A stretch of DNA of 64,000 nucleotides from positions 186,001-250,000 of the forward strand of contig JAHDQO010000007.1 of assembly GCA_018433765.1 (NCBI GenBank), read 5' to 3'. Position 1 is the first letter of the stretch. The number at the start of each line of letters is the position of its first letter. Under the pieces are notes generated by a model. The model searched no databases. It was given only the letters and a program-made list of their open reading frames with translations, and was not told where the DNA came from. A program made the position numbers and the translations under genes. The stretch comes from Tissierellales bacterium (GTDB taxonomy: Bacteria; Bacillota; Clostridia; Tissierellales; Sedimentibacteraceae). This document shows, in pieces, positions 35,407 through 43,596 of this stretch.

Positions 35407-37101
35407 ATGAAGAGCAAAAAAATCATCATATTATTTTTGACATTATCATTAGTATTATCAATATTTACATTTCCTGCATTTGCAGATTTTACTTATTCAG
35501 TAAAAGAAGGTGATAATTTATGGGAAATTGCCGAAAATTTTGGTACAACTCCTAACAAAATATCTACAGCTAATAATTTATTAAATCCAAATTTTATTTT
35601 TCCGGGGCAAAATCTTATAATACCTGATAATGACAATTTAGCTACTATTTCTATAGTCCATACTAATGATGTTCACGCTCGAGTAGAAGAAGGTGAATAT
35701 GATGGTATGGGACTTGCTAAAGTAGCTACAATAGTAAAAAATACAAAAGAGAAAAATCCTAATACATTAGTTTTAGATGCAGGTGATTCTTTTCACGGTC
35801 AAACTATAGCTACTTTAAACAAGGGAGAAAGTATAGTTGAAATAATGAATGAAATAGGATATGACGCAATGACACCAGGAAACCATGATTTTAACTATGG
35901 ACAAGATAGATTGCTAGAACTAAGTGATTTAGCTGAATTTGATGTTATATCAGCCAATGTTTATAAAAGTGATTATACAACATTGCTGCCATCATATGTA
36001 ATAAAACAAATAGCTGGACTTAAAGTAGCTATATTTGGATTAGCTACACCTGAAACTGTATATAAAACTCATCCTGATAATGTTAAAGGAATAACATTTT
36101 TTGATCCAGTAATAATTTCAAGATTAATGGTAAATGAGCTTAAAAATAAATCAGACATTATAATATGTCTATCACACTTAGGACTAGACGAAAGCAGTAA
36201 TATAACTAGTAAAATGGTAGCAAAAAATGTTGATGGTATTGACTTAATAGTTGATGGTCATAGTCATACAATTCTTGAAACTGGAAAAATGATTAATAAT
36301 ACTCTCATTGTTCAAGCTGGAGAATATGCTAAAAATGTAGGTATTGTTGATTTAACTTTGTGCAATAATGTAGTTGTAGATAGAAAAGCAAAATTAATAA
36401 TAAAAGATGAAGCTTCTGATTTAATACCTGATGAAGATGTAAAAGCTGTTATTGATAAAATAAAAGAAGATAACAAATTAATAACTTCAAAGAAAATAGG
36501 AGAAACTTCAATTAAACTTCTTGGAGAAAGAGAAAATGTAAGAACAGAAGAAACAAACCTTGGAAACCTTGCAGCAGACGCTATGGTTTCTAAAACTGGA
36601 GCTGATTGTGCTCTGACAAATGGAGGCGGTATAAGATCATCTATTGAAATAGGAGATATAACAGTAGAAAATATAATTACTGTTTTTCCTTTTGGTAACT
36701 ATGTTGTCACAAAAAAAGTTACTGGAGAACAAATATTATCTGCTTTAGAAAATGGATTATCTGCTTATCCAGAAGAAAGCGGAGCTTTTCCACATGTAAG
36801 CGGCATGATTGTTTCATTTGATCCTTCTAAAGAAATTGGAAATAAAATATTAAGTGTTATGATAAATGGTGAAAAAATTAATCCTGATAAAGAATACACT
36901 ATAGCAACAAATGATTTTATAGCAGCAGGTGGAGATCAATATACAATGTTCACAAAATGTAAAACTTTAGGAGAATATCCGGGTCTTGATGAAATTCTTA
37001 TTAATTATATTACTGAAAATGGAACTGAGAATTCACCAGTAGAAGGAAGAATAGCTCCTATAGAAAATAATGCTACTATTGAATTAAAACCAGCAGCTTA
37101 A
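35407..37101 (+). CDS. Secreted 5'-nucleotidase/2',3'-cyclic phosphodiesterase with LysM domain
   Basis: 564 residues. Signal peptide (about 1-26, ending TFPAFA), one LysM cell-wall-binding repeat (about 28-72: YSVKEGDNLWEIAENFG), a calcineurin-like metallophosphoesterase domain (HTNDVHAR, VLDAGDSFHG, TPGNHDFNYG, VDGHSHT supply the dimetal ligands) and a C-terminal nucleotidase domain (TNGGGIRSSIEIG, FPFGNYVVTKKVTG). It would hydrolyse extracellular nucleotides on the cell wall for nucleoside and phosphate salvage. RBS AGGAGG. No LPxTG or C-terminal anchor is seen; the LysM replaces it. Confidence 0.93.
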   Translation: MKSKKIIILFLTLSLVLSIFTFPAFADFTYSVKEGDNLWEIAENFGTTPNKISTANNLLNPNFIFPGQNLIIPDNDNLATISIVHTNDVHARVEEGEYDGMGLAKVATIVKNTKEKNPNTLVLDAGDSFHGQTIATLNKGESIVEIMNEIGYDAMTPGNHDFNYGQDRLLELSDLAEFDVISANVYKSDYTTLLPSYVIKQIAGLKVAIFGLATPETVYKTHPDNVKGITFFDPVIISRLMVNELKNKSDIIICLSHLGLDESSNITSKMVAKNVDGIDLIVDGHSHTILETGKMINNTLIVQAGEYAKNVGIVDLTLCNNVVVDRKAKLIIKDEASDLIPDEDVKAVIDKIKEDNKLITSKKIGETSIKLLGERENVRTEETNLGNLAADAMVSKTGADCALTNGGGIRSSIEIGDITVENIITVFPFGNYVVTKKVTGEQILSALENGLSAYPEESGAFPHVSGMIVSFDPSKEIGNKILSVMINGEKINPDKEYTIATNDFIAAGGDQYTMFTKCKTLGEYPGLDEILINYITENGTENSPVEGRIAPIENNATIELKPAA

Positions 37102-37113
37102 ATTTATAACCTG

Positions 37114-37145
37114 AAGCAACCGTTCACTATTCGGTTGCTTTTATT
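37114..37145 (+). terminator. Terminator of the 5'-nucleotidase gene
   Basis: Stem AAGCAACCG (37114-37122) with CGGTTGCTT (37132-37140), followed by TTTATTT. Confidence 0.88.
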
Positions 37146-37162
37146 TAAATTATCATTAGTTA

Positions 37163-37378
37163 TTAATTTACTTTTTTCTCTTTTAAATCTAATATATAAT
37201 CTGCACTAATGTTTAATGCTTTAGCATATTGAATTATAGAAGTAGCAGTAGGAATAATTTTATTATTCTCATATAAACTTATACTTCCTATACTTAAATT
37301 GGTTTTTTTAGCTAATTCTCTTATAGTTAAGTCATTTTCTAGCCTTATTTGTTTTAAATGTTCACCAAAATTTTTCAT
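37163..37378 (-). CDS. Small XRE-family transcriptional regulator
   Basis: 71 residues from the ATG at 37378, which has GGGAG 7 nt upstream; an in-frame ATG 39 nt earlier lacks an RBS. Nearly the whole protein is one helix-turn-helix domain (LTIRELAKKTNLSIGSISLYENNKIIPTA). It lies just downstream of the membrane-anchored unknown gene, with about 85 nt between, and about 0.9 kb from the prophage. Targets are unknown. Confidence 0.82.
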   Translation of the reverse strand: MKNFGEHLKQIRLENDLTIRELAKKTNLSIGSISLYENNKIIPTATSIIQYAKALNISADYILDLKEKKVN

Positions 37379-37462
37379 ACTATACTCCCTAAAAAAAGCA
37401 TATTTAGCTTTATTCATAATGCATATTATACCAAAAAATTACACTTGTTGCAACTCCTGTAA

Positions 37463-38053
37463 TTAATAATCAGATTGTAGTTTAGTTAAAATTTCTTGTG
37501 CATCTTGTAAATTAGTTGCTGATACAATAACTTCTCCATCTACACTGCTCCAACCATTATCATTATAGATCGTTAAGATTATATTATCAATATCTTCATC
37601 AAATATCAGTACACCATAGGATTCATCCTCTATTGATAATGTACTATTATCCCAATAGTTATATAGGAGATAAATAAAAGATGAATTTTCATATACTTTT
37701 TCTATATAACGCTCCACTTTTGTAGTAGGATTAAAGCACATTTCTTTATTTATTGCTACTGTTTTTGTTTTAAGAGAAATAATATTAGGATGAGATTTTA
37801 AATCTGGAATTTCTTTATCACCTATCTTTAGATTTACTTCCATTATATCTTGTCTTAATACACTTCTTTTAATTACACCTTTTATCTTAACATCAATAGG
37901 CTTATATTGTTTCTCATTTAATTTAAATTGAATACAAGAAAATTCTTTATTTATAGAAGTTTTCCAGTAAGTAAAGCATATTGTATATACTATTATTATG
38001 CAGATGATTACTAATACTATTGCTATTTTTTTGAATTTTTCTTTGTTCTTCAT
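37463..38053 (-). CDS. Hypothetical protein with one N-terminal membrane anchor
   Basis: 196 residues. Basic N-terminus, then a hydrophobic helix at about residues 9-28 (IAIVLVIICIIIVYTICF), and an extracellular part with beta-rich character. No lipobox or catalytic motif is recognised. RBS AAGGAG. It is the last host gene before tRNA-Leu and has no recognisable partner. Confidence 0.7.
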   Translation of the reverse strand: MKNKEKFKKIAIVLVIICIIIVYTICFTYWKTSINKEFSCIQFKLNEKQYKPIDVKIKGVIKRSVLRQDIMEVNLKIGDKEIPDLKSHPNIISLKTKTVAINKEMCFNPTTKVERYIEKVYENSSFIYLLYNYWDNSTLSIEDESYGVLIFDEDIDNIILTIYNDNGWSSVDGEVIVSATNLQDAQEILTKLQSDY

Positions 38054-38246
38054 GTGTACTCCTTATTTAGTTTTATAGTATATTACCTATAATATATTAT
38101 CATTCGATACTAATATTTACAATTTAAAAAATTTGAAATTGTTGTTAAACTTAAATAATTACTCTTTAATAAAAATACTTATAATTTTTTTAAAATTTCT
38201 TGATTTTTTGATAATTATGTGCTAATATCTATAAGGTAGTTATCAA

Positions 38247-38333
38247 GCCGAAGTGATGGAATTGGCAGACGTGACGGACTCAAAATCCGTTGGGGGCAAC
38301 TCCGTGTGGGTTCGAGTCCCACCTTCGGCACCA
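38247..38333 (+). tRNA. tRNA-Leu (anticodon CAA)
   Basis: 87 nt including an encoded CCA. Acceptor GCCGAAG pairs with CTTCGGC; D-loop TGGAATTGGCAGAC; anticodon stem ACGGA/TCCGT with loop CTCAAAA, giving anticodon CAA (codon UUG); long class II variable arm TTGGGGGCAACTCCGTG; T-arm GTGGGTTCGAGTCCCAC. Its 3' 58 nt serve as the integration site of the adjacent prophage, which restores a complete gene on the left side. Confidence 0.97.
38276..38333 (+). repeat. attL: 58-bp direct repeat (3' half of tRNA-Leu)
   Basis: Identical over 58 nt to 50779-50836. The preceding base and following base differ between copies, so the repeat ends are exact. Marks the left end of the 12.5 kb integrated element. 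Confidence 0.96.
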
Positions 38334-38336
38334 TTG

Positions 38337-38372
38337 AAAATGCTAGGTTTTAGCAACCTAGCATTTTTTATT
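38337..38372 (+). terminator. Terminator after tRNA-Leu supplied by the prophage
   Basis: Stem AAAATGCTAGGTT (38337-38349) with AACCTAGCATTTT (38355-38367) and a run of T. It lies inside the element, just past attL; the host's own terminator is now beyond attR at 50844-50873. Confidence 0.9.
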
Positions 38373-38393
38373 TTTTTGTATTTTTTTCTAATC

Positions 38394-38413
38394 TTCTAAC
38401 ATTTCTTCTAACA
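38394..38413 (+). promoter_or_regulatory. Candidate integrase arm-type sites, left end
   Basis: Two direct copies of TTCTAACA at 38394-38401 and 38406-38413 (12-nt period), just inside attL. A matching pair in the same orientation is at 50689-50707 near attR. Confidence 0.5.
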
Positions 38414-38416
38414 TTT

Positions 38417-39502
38417 TTAAAAAATTCTATTTAATTTTTCCGCAGCTTCTTTCTGGTCCTCCTTGAACAAATGAGTATAAATATCCAAAGTAGTGGATAT
38501 ATTTGAGTGACCTAGTCTTTCTTGCATAACTTTTGTTTTTATCCCTGACTTATACATCAATGTTGCATTCGTATGTCTTAAATCATGAAATCTAACTTTT
38601 TTTAATCCTTTTCTATCTCTAAGTTCCGTATATCTACGAGCAAAAGAACCGGGATTAAATCTCTCATTTTTCAAGTTTAATATAATATAATCATCACTTG
38701 AAGCCTTTCTATTACTTTTCTCATTTTTTAAGATAATTAATAAGTCATTAGGAATTAATACTATTCTATTAGATTCTTCTGTTTTAGTTGTATCTATTTT
38801 AATTTCTCTATTAGAATAAACTAACGATTTATTAATATATACTGTACTATTATTAAAATCAATATCTTTCCATTGTAAAGCTAGTATTTCTCCACGTCTT
38901 AATCCTAAAGCTAACCCCATTAGAATAGCTAAATATATTTCAGTATCTTCAAAAGATGATATAAACTCTTTTATTTCACTTTGTTGCAAAATTTCATATT
39001 TATACTTTTTCTTTTTTGGCAATTCAACAGAATCACTAGGATTATAATTAATTATTTGCAACATTACAGCATTTTTTAAAGCCTTATGTAATATTCTATG
39101 AGTTTGTATAACCGTTTTACTATTCAATGGCTTATTACCATTAATTCGACCATTCTTTAATAAATCATAATACATATTTTGTATTTGTAATGATCTTAAA
39201 TCAATAATTTTAATATCACCAATACGAGGATTTATATATTTTTCAATATGTTGTTTATACCCTGTATAAGTTGTAAGTTTTAAATTATTAATACAATATG
39301 TATTTAACCAATTATCTAAAAATTGTTTTACTGTTATTGAAGATTTCTTAACTATATTTATATCATCATCAATACTTGATTCTATTTTAGCTTTTAATTT
39401 CTTAGTTTTAGTTAAAGACTTATATCCAGCTATCCATTTTTGTTTATCATTTTCACGAACTACTACATAGTATTTATTACCTTTTTTCTGAATACTCGCC
39501 AT
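38417..39502 (-). CDS. int: Tyrosine-type phage integrase
   Basis: 361 residues from ATG 39502 (AAGGTAGG upstream; an in-frame start 9 nt earlier overlaps the SD). N-terminal arm-binding domain (MASIQKKGNKYYVVVREN), SAM-like core-binding domain (about 60-155: SSITVKQFLDNWLNTYC), and catalytic domain with Arg in GLALGLRRGEILALQW, HDLRHTNATLM and LGHSNISTTLDIYTHLF (R-H-R-H-Y set). It lies next to attL, as expected for the enzyme that integrates and excises this element at tRNA-Leu. It ends 83 bp from the repeat. Confidence 0.95.
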   Translation of the reverse strand: MASIQKKGNKYYVVVRENDKQKWIAGYKSLTKTKKLKAKIESSIDDDINIVKKSSITVKQFLDNWLNTYCINNLKLTTYTGYKQHIEKYINPRIGDIKIIDLRSLQIQNMYYDLLKNGRINGNKPLNSKTVIQTHRILHKALKNAVMLQIINYNPSDSVELPKKKKYKYEILQQSEIKEFISSFEDTEIYLAILMGLALGLRRGEILALQWKDIDFNNSTVYINKSLVYSNREIKIDTTKTEESNRIVLIPNDLLIILKNEKSNRKASSDDYIILNLKNERFNPGSFARRYTELRDRKGLKKVRFHDLRHTNATLMYKSGIKTKVMQERLGHSNISTTLDIYTHLFKEDQKEAAEKLNRIF

Positions 39503-39560
39503 AACTAACACCTACCTTCAAGAAAAGTATATACATTTACTTCAGTACTAATATATACTT

Positions 39561-39761
39561 TTAATGCTTATATCTATTATATCTTTTACTATTCTTAAAC
39601 ACATTTATATACTCATCTGGTATATTTAAATAAATCATGTGACTAATAATTGCACCCATAATAAATGATGTAATACTACTACTAAAACTATTTTTTACAA
39701 TCATTTTTAATATCTCATATTCTTCATTACTTAATTTTAATAAAATACTCTTATTCTTCAT
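39561..39761 (-). CDS. Small protein, possible ribbon-helix-helix regulator
   Basis: 66 residues. KNKSILLKLSNEEYEILKMIV at the start resembles the beta-strand and first helix of RHH DNA-binding proteins, followed by a hydrophobic second helix (SITSFIMGAIISHMIYL). The gene lies between rep and int, the usual place for an excisionase or directionality factor. RBS AGGTGATGTT. Assignment is tentative. Confidence 0.6.
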   Translation of the reverse strand: MKNKSILLKLSNEEYEILKMIVKNSFSSSITSFIMGAIISHMIYLNIPDEYINVFKNSKRYNRYKH

Positions 39762-39769
39762 AACATCAC

Positions 39770-40837
39770 CTAACTAAATAAATATTCTAATTTATTTAAT
39801 ATAAACTGCTCAGGTGGTATATTTGCTTTTTTCTCTCTTAAATAATCCTGCATATCTTGTTTAAATTCTTTTATCACCTCGTCAGGTGCTATCCTCTGTT
39901 TACATGCACCATATGAACTGAATACTCCTACTAAAAGTGGAATCAATTTTTCTGCTCTCCTGTTCCTCTGCTTATCAAATTTTATCATCTGTTCACCAAC
40001 GTAATTATCATAGGCTTTTATTAACCTTGTCCAGTTTTTTCTTACTGTACATCTAGATATATTTATATCATCATTAACAATAAAATTTATCCATTCAGTA
40101 GTTAAATACTTCCACATTGTTTTAGTTTTTAGTATAAAATCAATTACAGTTTCTATTTTTCTTTCTTTAAAGAACTTTCGTCCTAGTTGGAATTCTACAT
40201 TCCAAACTTTTTCTATATTTAAATTATTATTTTTCCAGATGTCATTAAACCATGTTTTACCGCTCGTTTTTATTTCTAAAGATTTATCATAAATTCTACA
40301 CATGATATTTTTATCTTTAAAACTTCCAAATGTCATACCGTTAACTTTTCTATTAGTGATATGTACTTCTTGCTTTTTATATTTTCCACGCCATGATGTA
40401 ATATCTATATCATCTATAAAAACTTCATCTGTATGACAGCATATATCTGCACGACTTAATTTTTCTGATATGAAATCACCATTAAATACAGTTTTTAAGA
40501 AGTTTATTATATCCTCATACGCTCGTATATAACCATTCTGCCATAATTTTAATGACTTAATACGAATCGCTACAGGATAATTATTTTTAGATGTACTCCT
40601 AAAACTTGCTACTTTTAATTCCATAGTATCATTGTGTAAAATAAAGCTGTGAAATCTAACACCATTAGGCATGATTTTAAATTTCTTACCTTCAAGAATC
40701 ACAAATATATCATTTTTTCTGTATTTCTTAGCCATTTCTTTTTTCTTTTCCAGATAATCAATTAATCGTGCATTATTTTCTACATAACTTTCTATATCTA
40801 TTGAAAAAAATAAACTGTCTATGTTTGTTATATACAT
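39770..40837 (-). CDS. Rolling-circle replication initiation protein (Rep_trans/phage replication initiation factor)
   Basis: 355 residues. An N-terminal domain beginning ITNIDSLFFSIDIESY, ISEKLSRADICCHTD in the middle, and the CRIYDKSLEIK signature near residue 190, which matches the conserved (I/L)YxKxxE motif of Rep_trans proteins from filamentous phages and small plasmids. It should nick the double-stranded origin and start rolling-circle synthesis of the single-stranded genome. The gene overlaps the preceding cysteine-rich gene by 10 nt. Likely origins are the hairpin regions at 41185-41224 or 42204-42702. Confidence 0.82.
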   Translation of the reverse strand: MYITNIDSLFFSIDIESYVENNARLIDYLEKKKEMAKKYRKNDIFVILEGKKFKIMPNGVRFHSFILHNDTMELKVASFRSTSKNNYPVAIRIKSLKLWQNGYIRAYEDIINFLKTVFNGDFISEKLSRADICCHTDEVFIDDIDITSWRGKYKKQEVHITNRKVNGMTFGSFKDKNIMCRIYDKSLEIKTSGKTWFNDIWKNNNLNIEKVWNVEFQLGRKFFKERKIETVIDFILKTKTMWKYLTTEWINFIVNDDINISRCTVRKNWTRLIKAYDNYVGEQMIKFDKQRNRRAEKLIPLLVGVFSSYGACKQRIAPDEVIKEFKQDMQDYLREKKANIPPEQFILNKLEYLFS

Positions 40838-41091
40838 TTCCCATCACTCCTAACACAAAGACCTAAAATATTAATATCCATAACTTTTTCAAGTTCTTGA
40901 ATTTTATTAAAAGTATCTTGTTTTTGAAAATAATCCATATTACTTAAAGACTTTGTAATTTCATATGCTAATGTATTTATTTTTCTATTACATTGATTAC
41001 ATTCGCATGTTTGATTTTCATTGTTCCAGAGCCAACACTCACTATAAGTTTTAGGCTGTCCACATATTCTACATATATATTTACTGTTCAT
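40828..41091 (-). CDS. Small cysteine-rich (zinc-finger-like) protein
   Basis: 87 residues from ATG 41091; an upstream in-frame GTG is part of the SD GAGGAGTG. CRICGQPKTYSECW and CECNQCNRK give two CxxC-type knuckles consistent with one zinc site; the rest is helical and polar. It is coupled to rep by a 10-nt overlap, so it may assist replication or regulate it. Not recognised further. Confidence 0.7.
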   Translation of the reverse strand: MNSKYICRICGQPKTYSECWLWNNENQTCECNQCNRKINTLAYEITKSLSNMDYFQKQDTFNKIQELEKVMDINILGLCVRSDGKCI

Positions 41092-41184
41092 TTTTTTCAC
41101 TCCTCTATCTTAAATTTAGGATTTAAAGTTAGTTTGCTTTAGTGGGGAGCCGTTACTTCGTGCTTTAGTTAGTTGTATCTGTGA

Positions 41185-41224
41185 CCCCCCCTGATAGTAA
41201 GGACGGGGGGAAAGCTTTTTCCCC
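41185..41224. other. Two overlapping GC-rich hairpins, candidate replication origin
   Basis: CCCCCC (41185-41190) can pair with GGGGGG (41205-41210), or GGGGAAA (41207-41213) with TTTCCCC (41218-41224). The two stems share the G-run and exclude each other. In an element this AT-rich such a block is striking, and it lies in the 150-nt gap just upstream of the rep operon. Confidence 0.6.
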
Positions 41225-41250
41225 ACAATTAAGCTTTCAATAACCTTTAT

Positions 41251-41646
41251 TTAGTTATCTATACTTTCTTTTACATCTTCAATTGTAAATACTGTCCCTT
41301 TAAATAACTTTTCTTCAAATATATTAGTTTCGTCATTTACCGCTTTTAGTTTTACATATTTATTTATTATGCTGAAATTTTTATCATTAAATTTACTTCT
41401 ATTTATAAAGTTTTCATCATTTACACATATACTATAATCGCTATATTCTGATGTTATGATTTTATATGTATTACTAATAACTACTGATTTTACTTTACTG
41501 TCTACTAATACATAATTTCTTTCTATTTCTTCTATTTCTTCCTTATCTAATTTACATAAACTAGAACCAATTGCAATTAATAAAATCATTAAAAATAATA
41601 AACCTAAAATAAACATCACATCTTTTATACTTTCAAAATTTATCAT
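41251..41646 (-). CDS. Membrane-anchored phage protein, tandem paralogue B
   Basis: 131 residues. One N-terminal membrane helix (about 10-30: VMFILGLLFLMILLIAIG), then a soluble domain with EEIEEIERNYVLVD, YKIITSEYSDYSI and VKLKAV. These three segments are shared, in order, with the gene immediately upstream. It starts 4 nt inside that gene's end (overlap ATGA). RBS GAGGTGAAAAG. Function unknown; candidates are minor virion or membrane-assembly proteins. Confidence 0.75.
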   Translation of the reverse strand: MINFESIKDVMFILGLLFLMILLIAIGSSLCKLDKEEIEEIERNYVLVDSKVKSVVISNTYKIITSEYSDYSICVNDENFINRSKFNDKNFSIINKYVKLKAVNDETNIFEEKLFKGTVFTIEDVKESIDN

Positions 41647-42020
41647 CTTTTCACCTCGTTTAAATTACTTTTTACATCAATAATTTTAAATTTGGGTATC
41701 ATATCTCTTTCCTTTTTGTTTCCTACAAACTCCAATTTTACATATTTACTACTTAAATCTTGCTTCTCAATTTGCTCATATTTATTTTTTAATTTATTTC
41801 CATAATCAATTTTTATTGTATATTCTTTATAACTACTAGTTATTATTTCAAATCCGTCATTTGTATATTGATATTCAATCAAAACATAATCTTTCTCTAT
41901 TTCTTCAATTTCTTTACTGTTTAATAAATCTTTATCAACGCTTACTTTAAAAATAAAACAAATTCCAATTATAAAAGGTATAATTATTAACAATTCAAAT
42001 ATATTAAAATCATTTCTCAT
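41643..42020 (-). CDS. Membrane-anchored phage protein, tandem paralogue A
   Basis: 125 residues. N-terminal membrane helix (about 8-25: ELLIIIPFIIGICFIF), then EEIEKDYVLIE, FEIITSSYKEYTI and VKLEFVG, the same ordered segments as in the next gene, indicating tandem duplication. Overlaps the next gene by 4 nt; the SD AGGTGG lies at the end of the preceding 57-codon gene. Function unknown. Confidence 0.75.
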   Translation of the reverse strand: MRNDFNIFELLIIIPFIIGICFIFKVSVDKDLLNSKEIEEIEKDYVLIEYQYTNDGFEIITSSYKEYTIKIDYGNKLKNKYEQIEKQDLSSKYVKLEFVGNKKERDMIPKFKIIDVKSNLNEVKR

Positions 42021-42029
42021 TTTTCCACC

Positions 42030-42203
42030 TCAATTTTTTAATATTTGGTACTGCTCATAGGTTATTTTCCTTTGTTTGTACATCTGATGTATTGTTTTTT
42101 CTAGTCTATTTTTAAAGCCATCATTATTTGGATATGTTTTTGTAAAGTCTTTTGCTTTTATTAAATCACTAAATATTTTTTTATTATTTATTGTTTTTGA
42201 CAT
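42030..42203 (-). CDS. Small basic protein, 57 aa
   Basis: 57 residues (MSKTINNKKIFSDLIKAKDF at the start, ending QYQILKN). A strong SD AAAGGAGG lies 8 nt before the ATG, and the gene runs directly into the two paralogous membrane genes (10-nt gap). It is basic, soluble and predicted helical. It is the first gene after the structured intergenic region. Function unknown. Confidence 0.72.
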   Translation of the reverse strand: MSKTINNKKIFSDLIKAKDFTKTYPNNDGFKNRLEKTIHQMYKQRKITYEQYQILKN

Positions 42204-42655
42204 GTTTCTTTCCTCCTTTTGGGCACTCCCTTTGGGACAGGCTATCCGCTACTATTTAAGTATCTGAAACGCTAATATTTGTAAGTTATAAATTGTTTTC
42301 GTACCTCAACCAATTTAAAACTAACAAATCTTGCATTTCATATTCTTAAATATCACTCCTATCCTTAGTGCATTATTTTTTTATTGGGGGAATCCTCCCC
42401 CAGACCCCATCGGCTTTCTATGCAACGTGAAAGAAATTTATAAGAGACGTAAAAACTGTTGTGTCCGTGTGCATGTTAATTATAGTTTTCGCATTTTTAC
42501 ATCTCTTTTTTTTCTCCTAGGGCAGACATTTAGTTATTTTGTATGTATCTAAATTTTAGCTTTTCTTTGTAATTTTATTGAAAGGTCTTTTCCTTAGCAC
42601 TTCGTGACTTACTTTATGTACAGTATTTTTTTATTTTTTATTATTTATCTATAAT
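42204..42655. other. Main phage intergenic region with a GC-rich hairpin
   Basis: About 450 nt without a supportable gene on either strand. It contains the hairpin TGGGGGA/TCCCCCA (42385-42391 with 42396-42402) and a promoter must lie here for the 57-codon gene. In filamentous phages the large intergenic region carries the origins and packaging signal; that role is inferred here from position and structure. Confidence 0.55.
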
Positions 42656-42702
42656 AAAATCTTTTCGAAGGTACTCTCCGAGTATCCTCCCGAAAAGATT
42701 TT
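42656..42702 (-). terminator. Long hairpin after the zot gene: terminator and/or packaging signal
   Basis: Twelve-bp outer stem AAAATCTTTTCG (42656-42667) with CGAAAAGATTTT (42691-42702), enclosing a second stem GTACTC/GAGTAT. It starts one base after the zot stop codon. It may end the morphogenesis transcript; its extended two-part stem also resembles filamentous-phage packaging hairpins. Confidence 0.75.
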
Positions 42703-43596
42703 CTATTTTATTTGCTTTATTCTAAATTCTATTTCTTTAATTAATTCATTTCTTAGTTTTTCATATGTATATTTACTTACATTTTTCTTTTTTTGGTTTT
42801 CGTCTTCTATATCCCATCTGTCAATTTGCTGTTCTGTATCATATCTAGAATAGTTATAATCTTGTGCTACAAGTGTATATTTCATTTCTCTTGCTTGTCT
42901 GCGTTTTATTGCGTCAAATAGTCCTCCATTGTTAACAAGATAGTTTTCATACATATCACCGTGAAAAAACTCATATGTAAACCATCTATCTAATTTTAAG
43001 ATGTTTTTTGATATTATTACATAGTCTGTCGATTCTCTTAGTTGTATAGATATTCTTGAGAATATAGGACTTGTACAAAATATGGCTAATCCATGTTTTC
43101 TACACTGCGTAAGCTTCCATAATAGGTCTATTGGGAAATCTTTATATTTCTGACTTGTGAATGTACTCTGTATTTCATCAAATACTACTATTGTGTTTCT
43201 AGGCAGTTCCAGTAAATCTTGCCATTTTGTTATTCTTCCGTCTTGTCCTTCTATTTTAAAGTTAGAGTATATCTTTATATTTTTATATGGATATTTCTTT
43301 TTTAACTCAAAAGCATAGTTAACAGCTCCTAAGCTTTTTCCCTGACCGTAATAACCTGTAAAACACCATATACCAAAAAGTTTAAAATAGTCTTTTCCAC
43401 GCTTTAAATCTAAGAAAACCCATTTTATAAACTCTATTATATTTATATATCTTGTTTCTTTTATATTTTTTCTTATGTCTTTAAATTTACATTTAATCAA
43501 AATTATCAAAGTTTTAATAGTTATATATATAAGCAAAATACCTACAGCTATCAAAACTAAAATACCTAATAAATAAAATATTTGCTTTAACATCAT
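42703..43596 (-). CDS. Zot/pI-like filamentous phage assembly ATPase
   Basis: 297 residues. One N-terminal membrane helix (about 7-33), then the ATPase: Walker A FTGYYGQGKSLGAV (about 78-91) and Walker B NTIVVFDEIQSTF (about 130). TQCRKHGLAIFCTSP is typical of Zot proteins. In Ff phages the pI protein has its membrane segment after the ATPase and a periplasmic tail that contacts the pIV secretin. Here the helix is N-terminal and no long hydrophobic stretch follows, which suits a host without an outer membrane. The start overlaps the previous stop (TAATG). Confidence 0.9.
   Translation of the reverse strand: MMLKQIFYLLGILVLIAVGILLIYITIKTLIILIKCKFKDIRKNIKETRYINIIEFIKWVFLDLKRGKDYFKLFGIWCFTGYYGQGKSLGAVNYAFELKKKYPYKNIKIYSNFKIEGQDGRITKWQDLLELPRNTIVVFDEIQSTFTSQKYKDFPIDLLWKLTQCRKHGLAIFCTSPIFSRISIQLRESTDYVIISKNILKLDRWFTYEFFHGDMYENYLVNNGGLFDAIKRRQAREMKYTLVAQDYNYSRYDTEQQIDRWDIEDENQKKKNVSKYTYEKLRNELIKEIEFRIKQIK

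Noticed and set aside
42331-42552. 73-codon plus-strand frame in the phage intergenic region
   Set aside because: It has no SD, runs through the GC-rich hairpin, has a composition unlike its neighbours and would be the only plus-strand gene in the lytic module.
42703-43596. Zonula occludens toxin
   Set aside because: The Zot name is historical. The protein has the phage assembly ATPase motifs and lies in a coat-gene operon; the C-terminal toxin fragment of Vibrio Zot is not seen.
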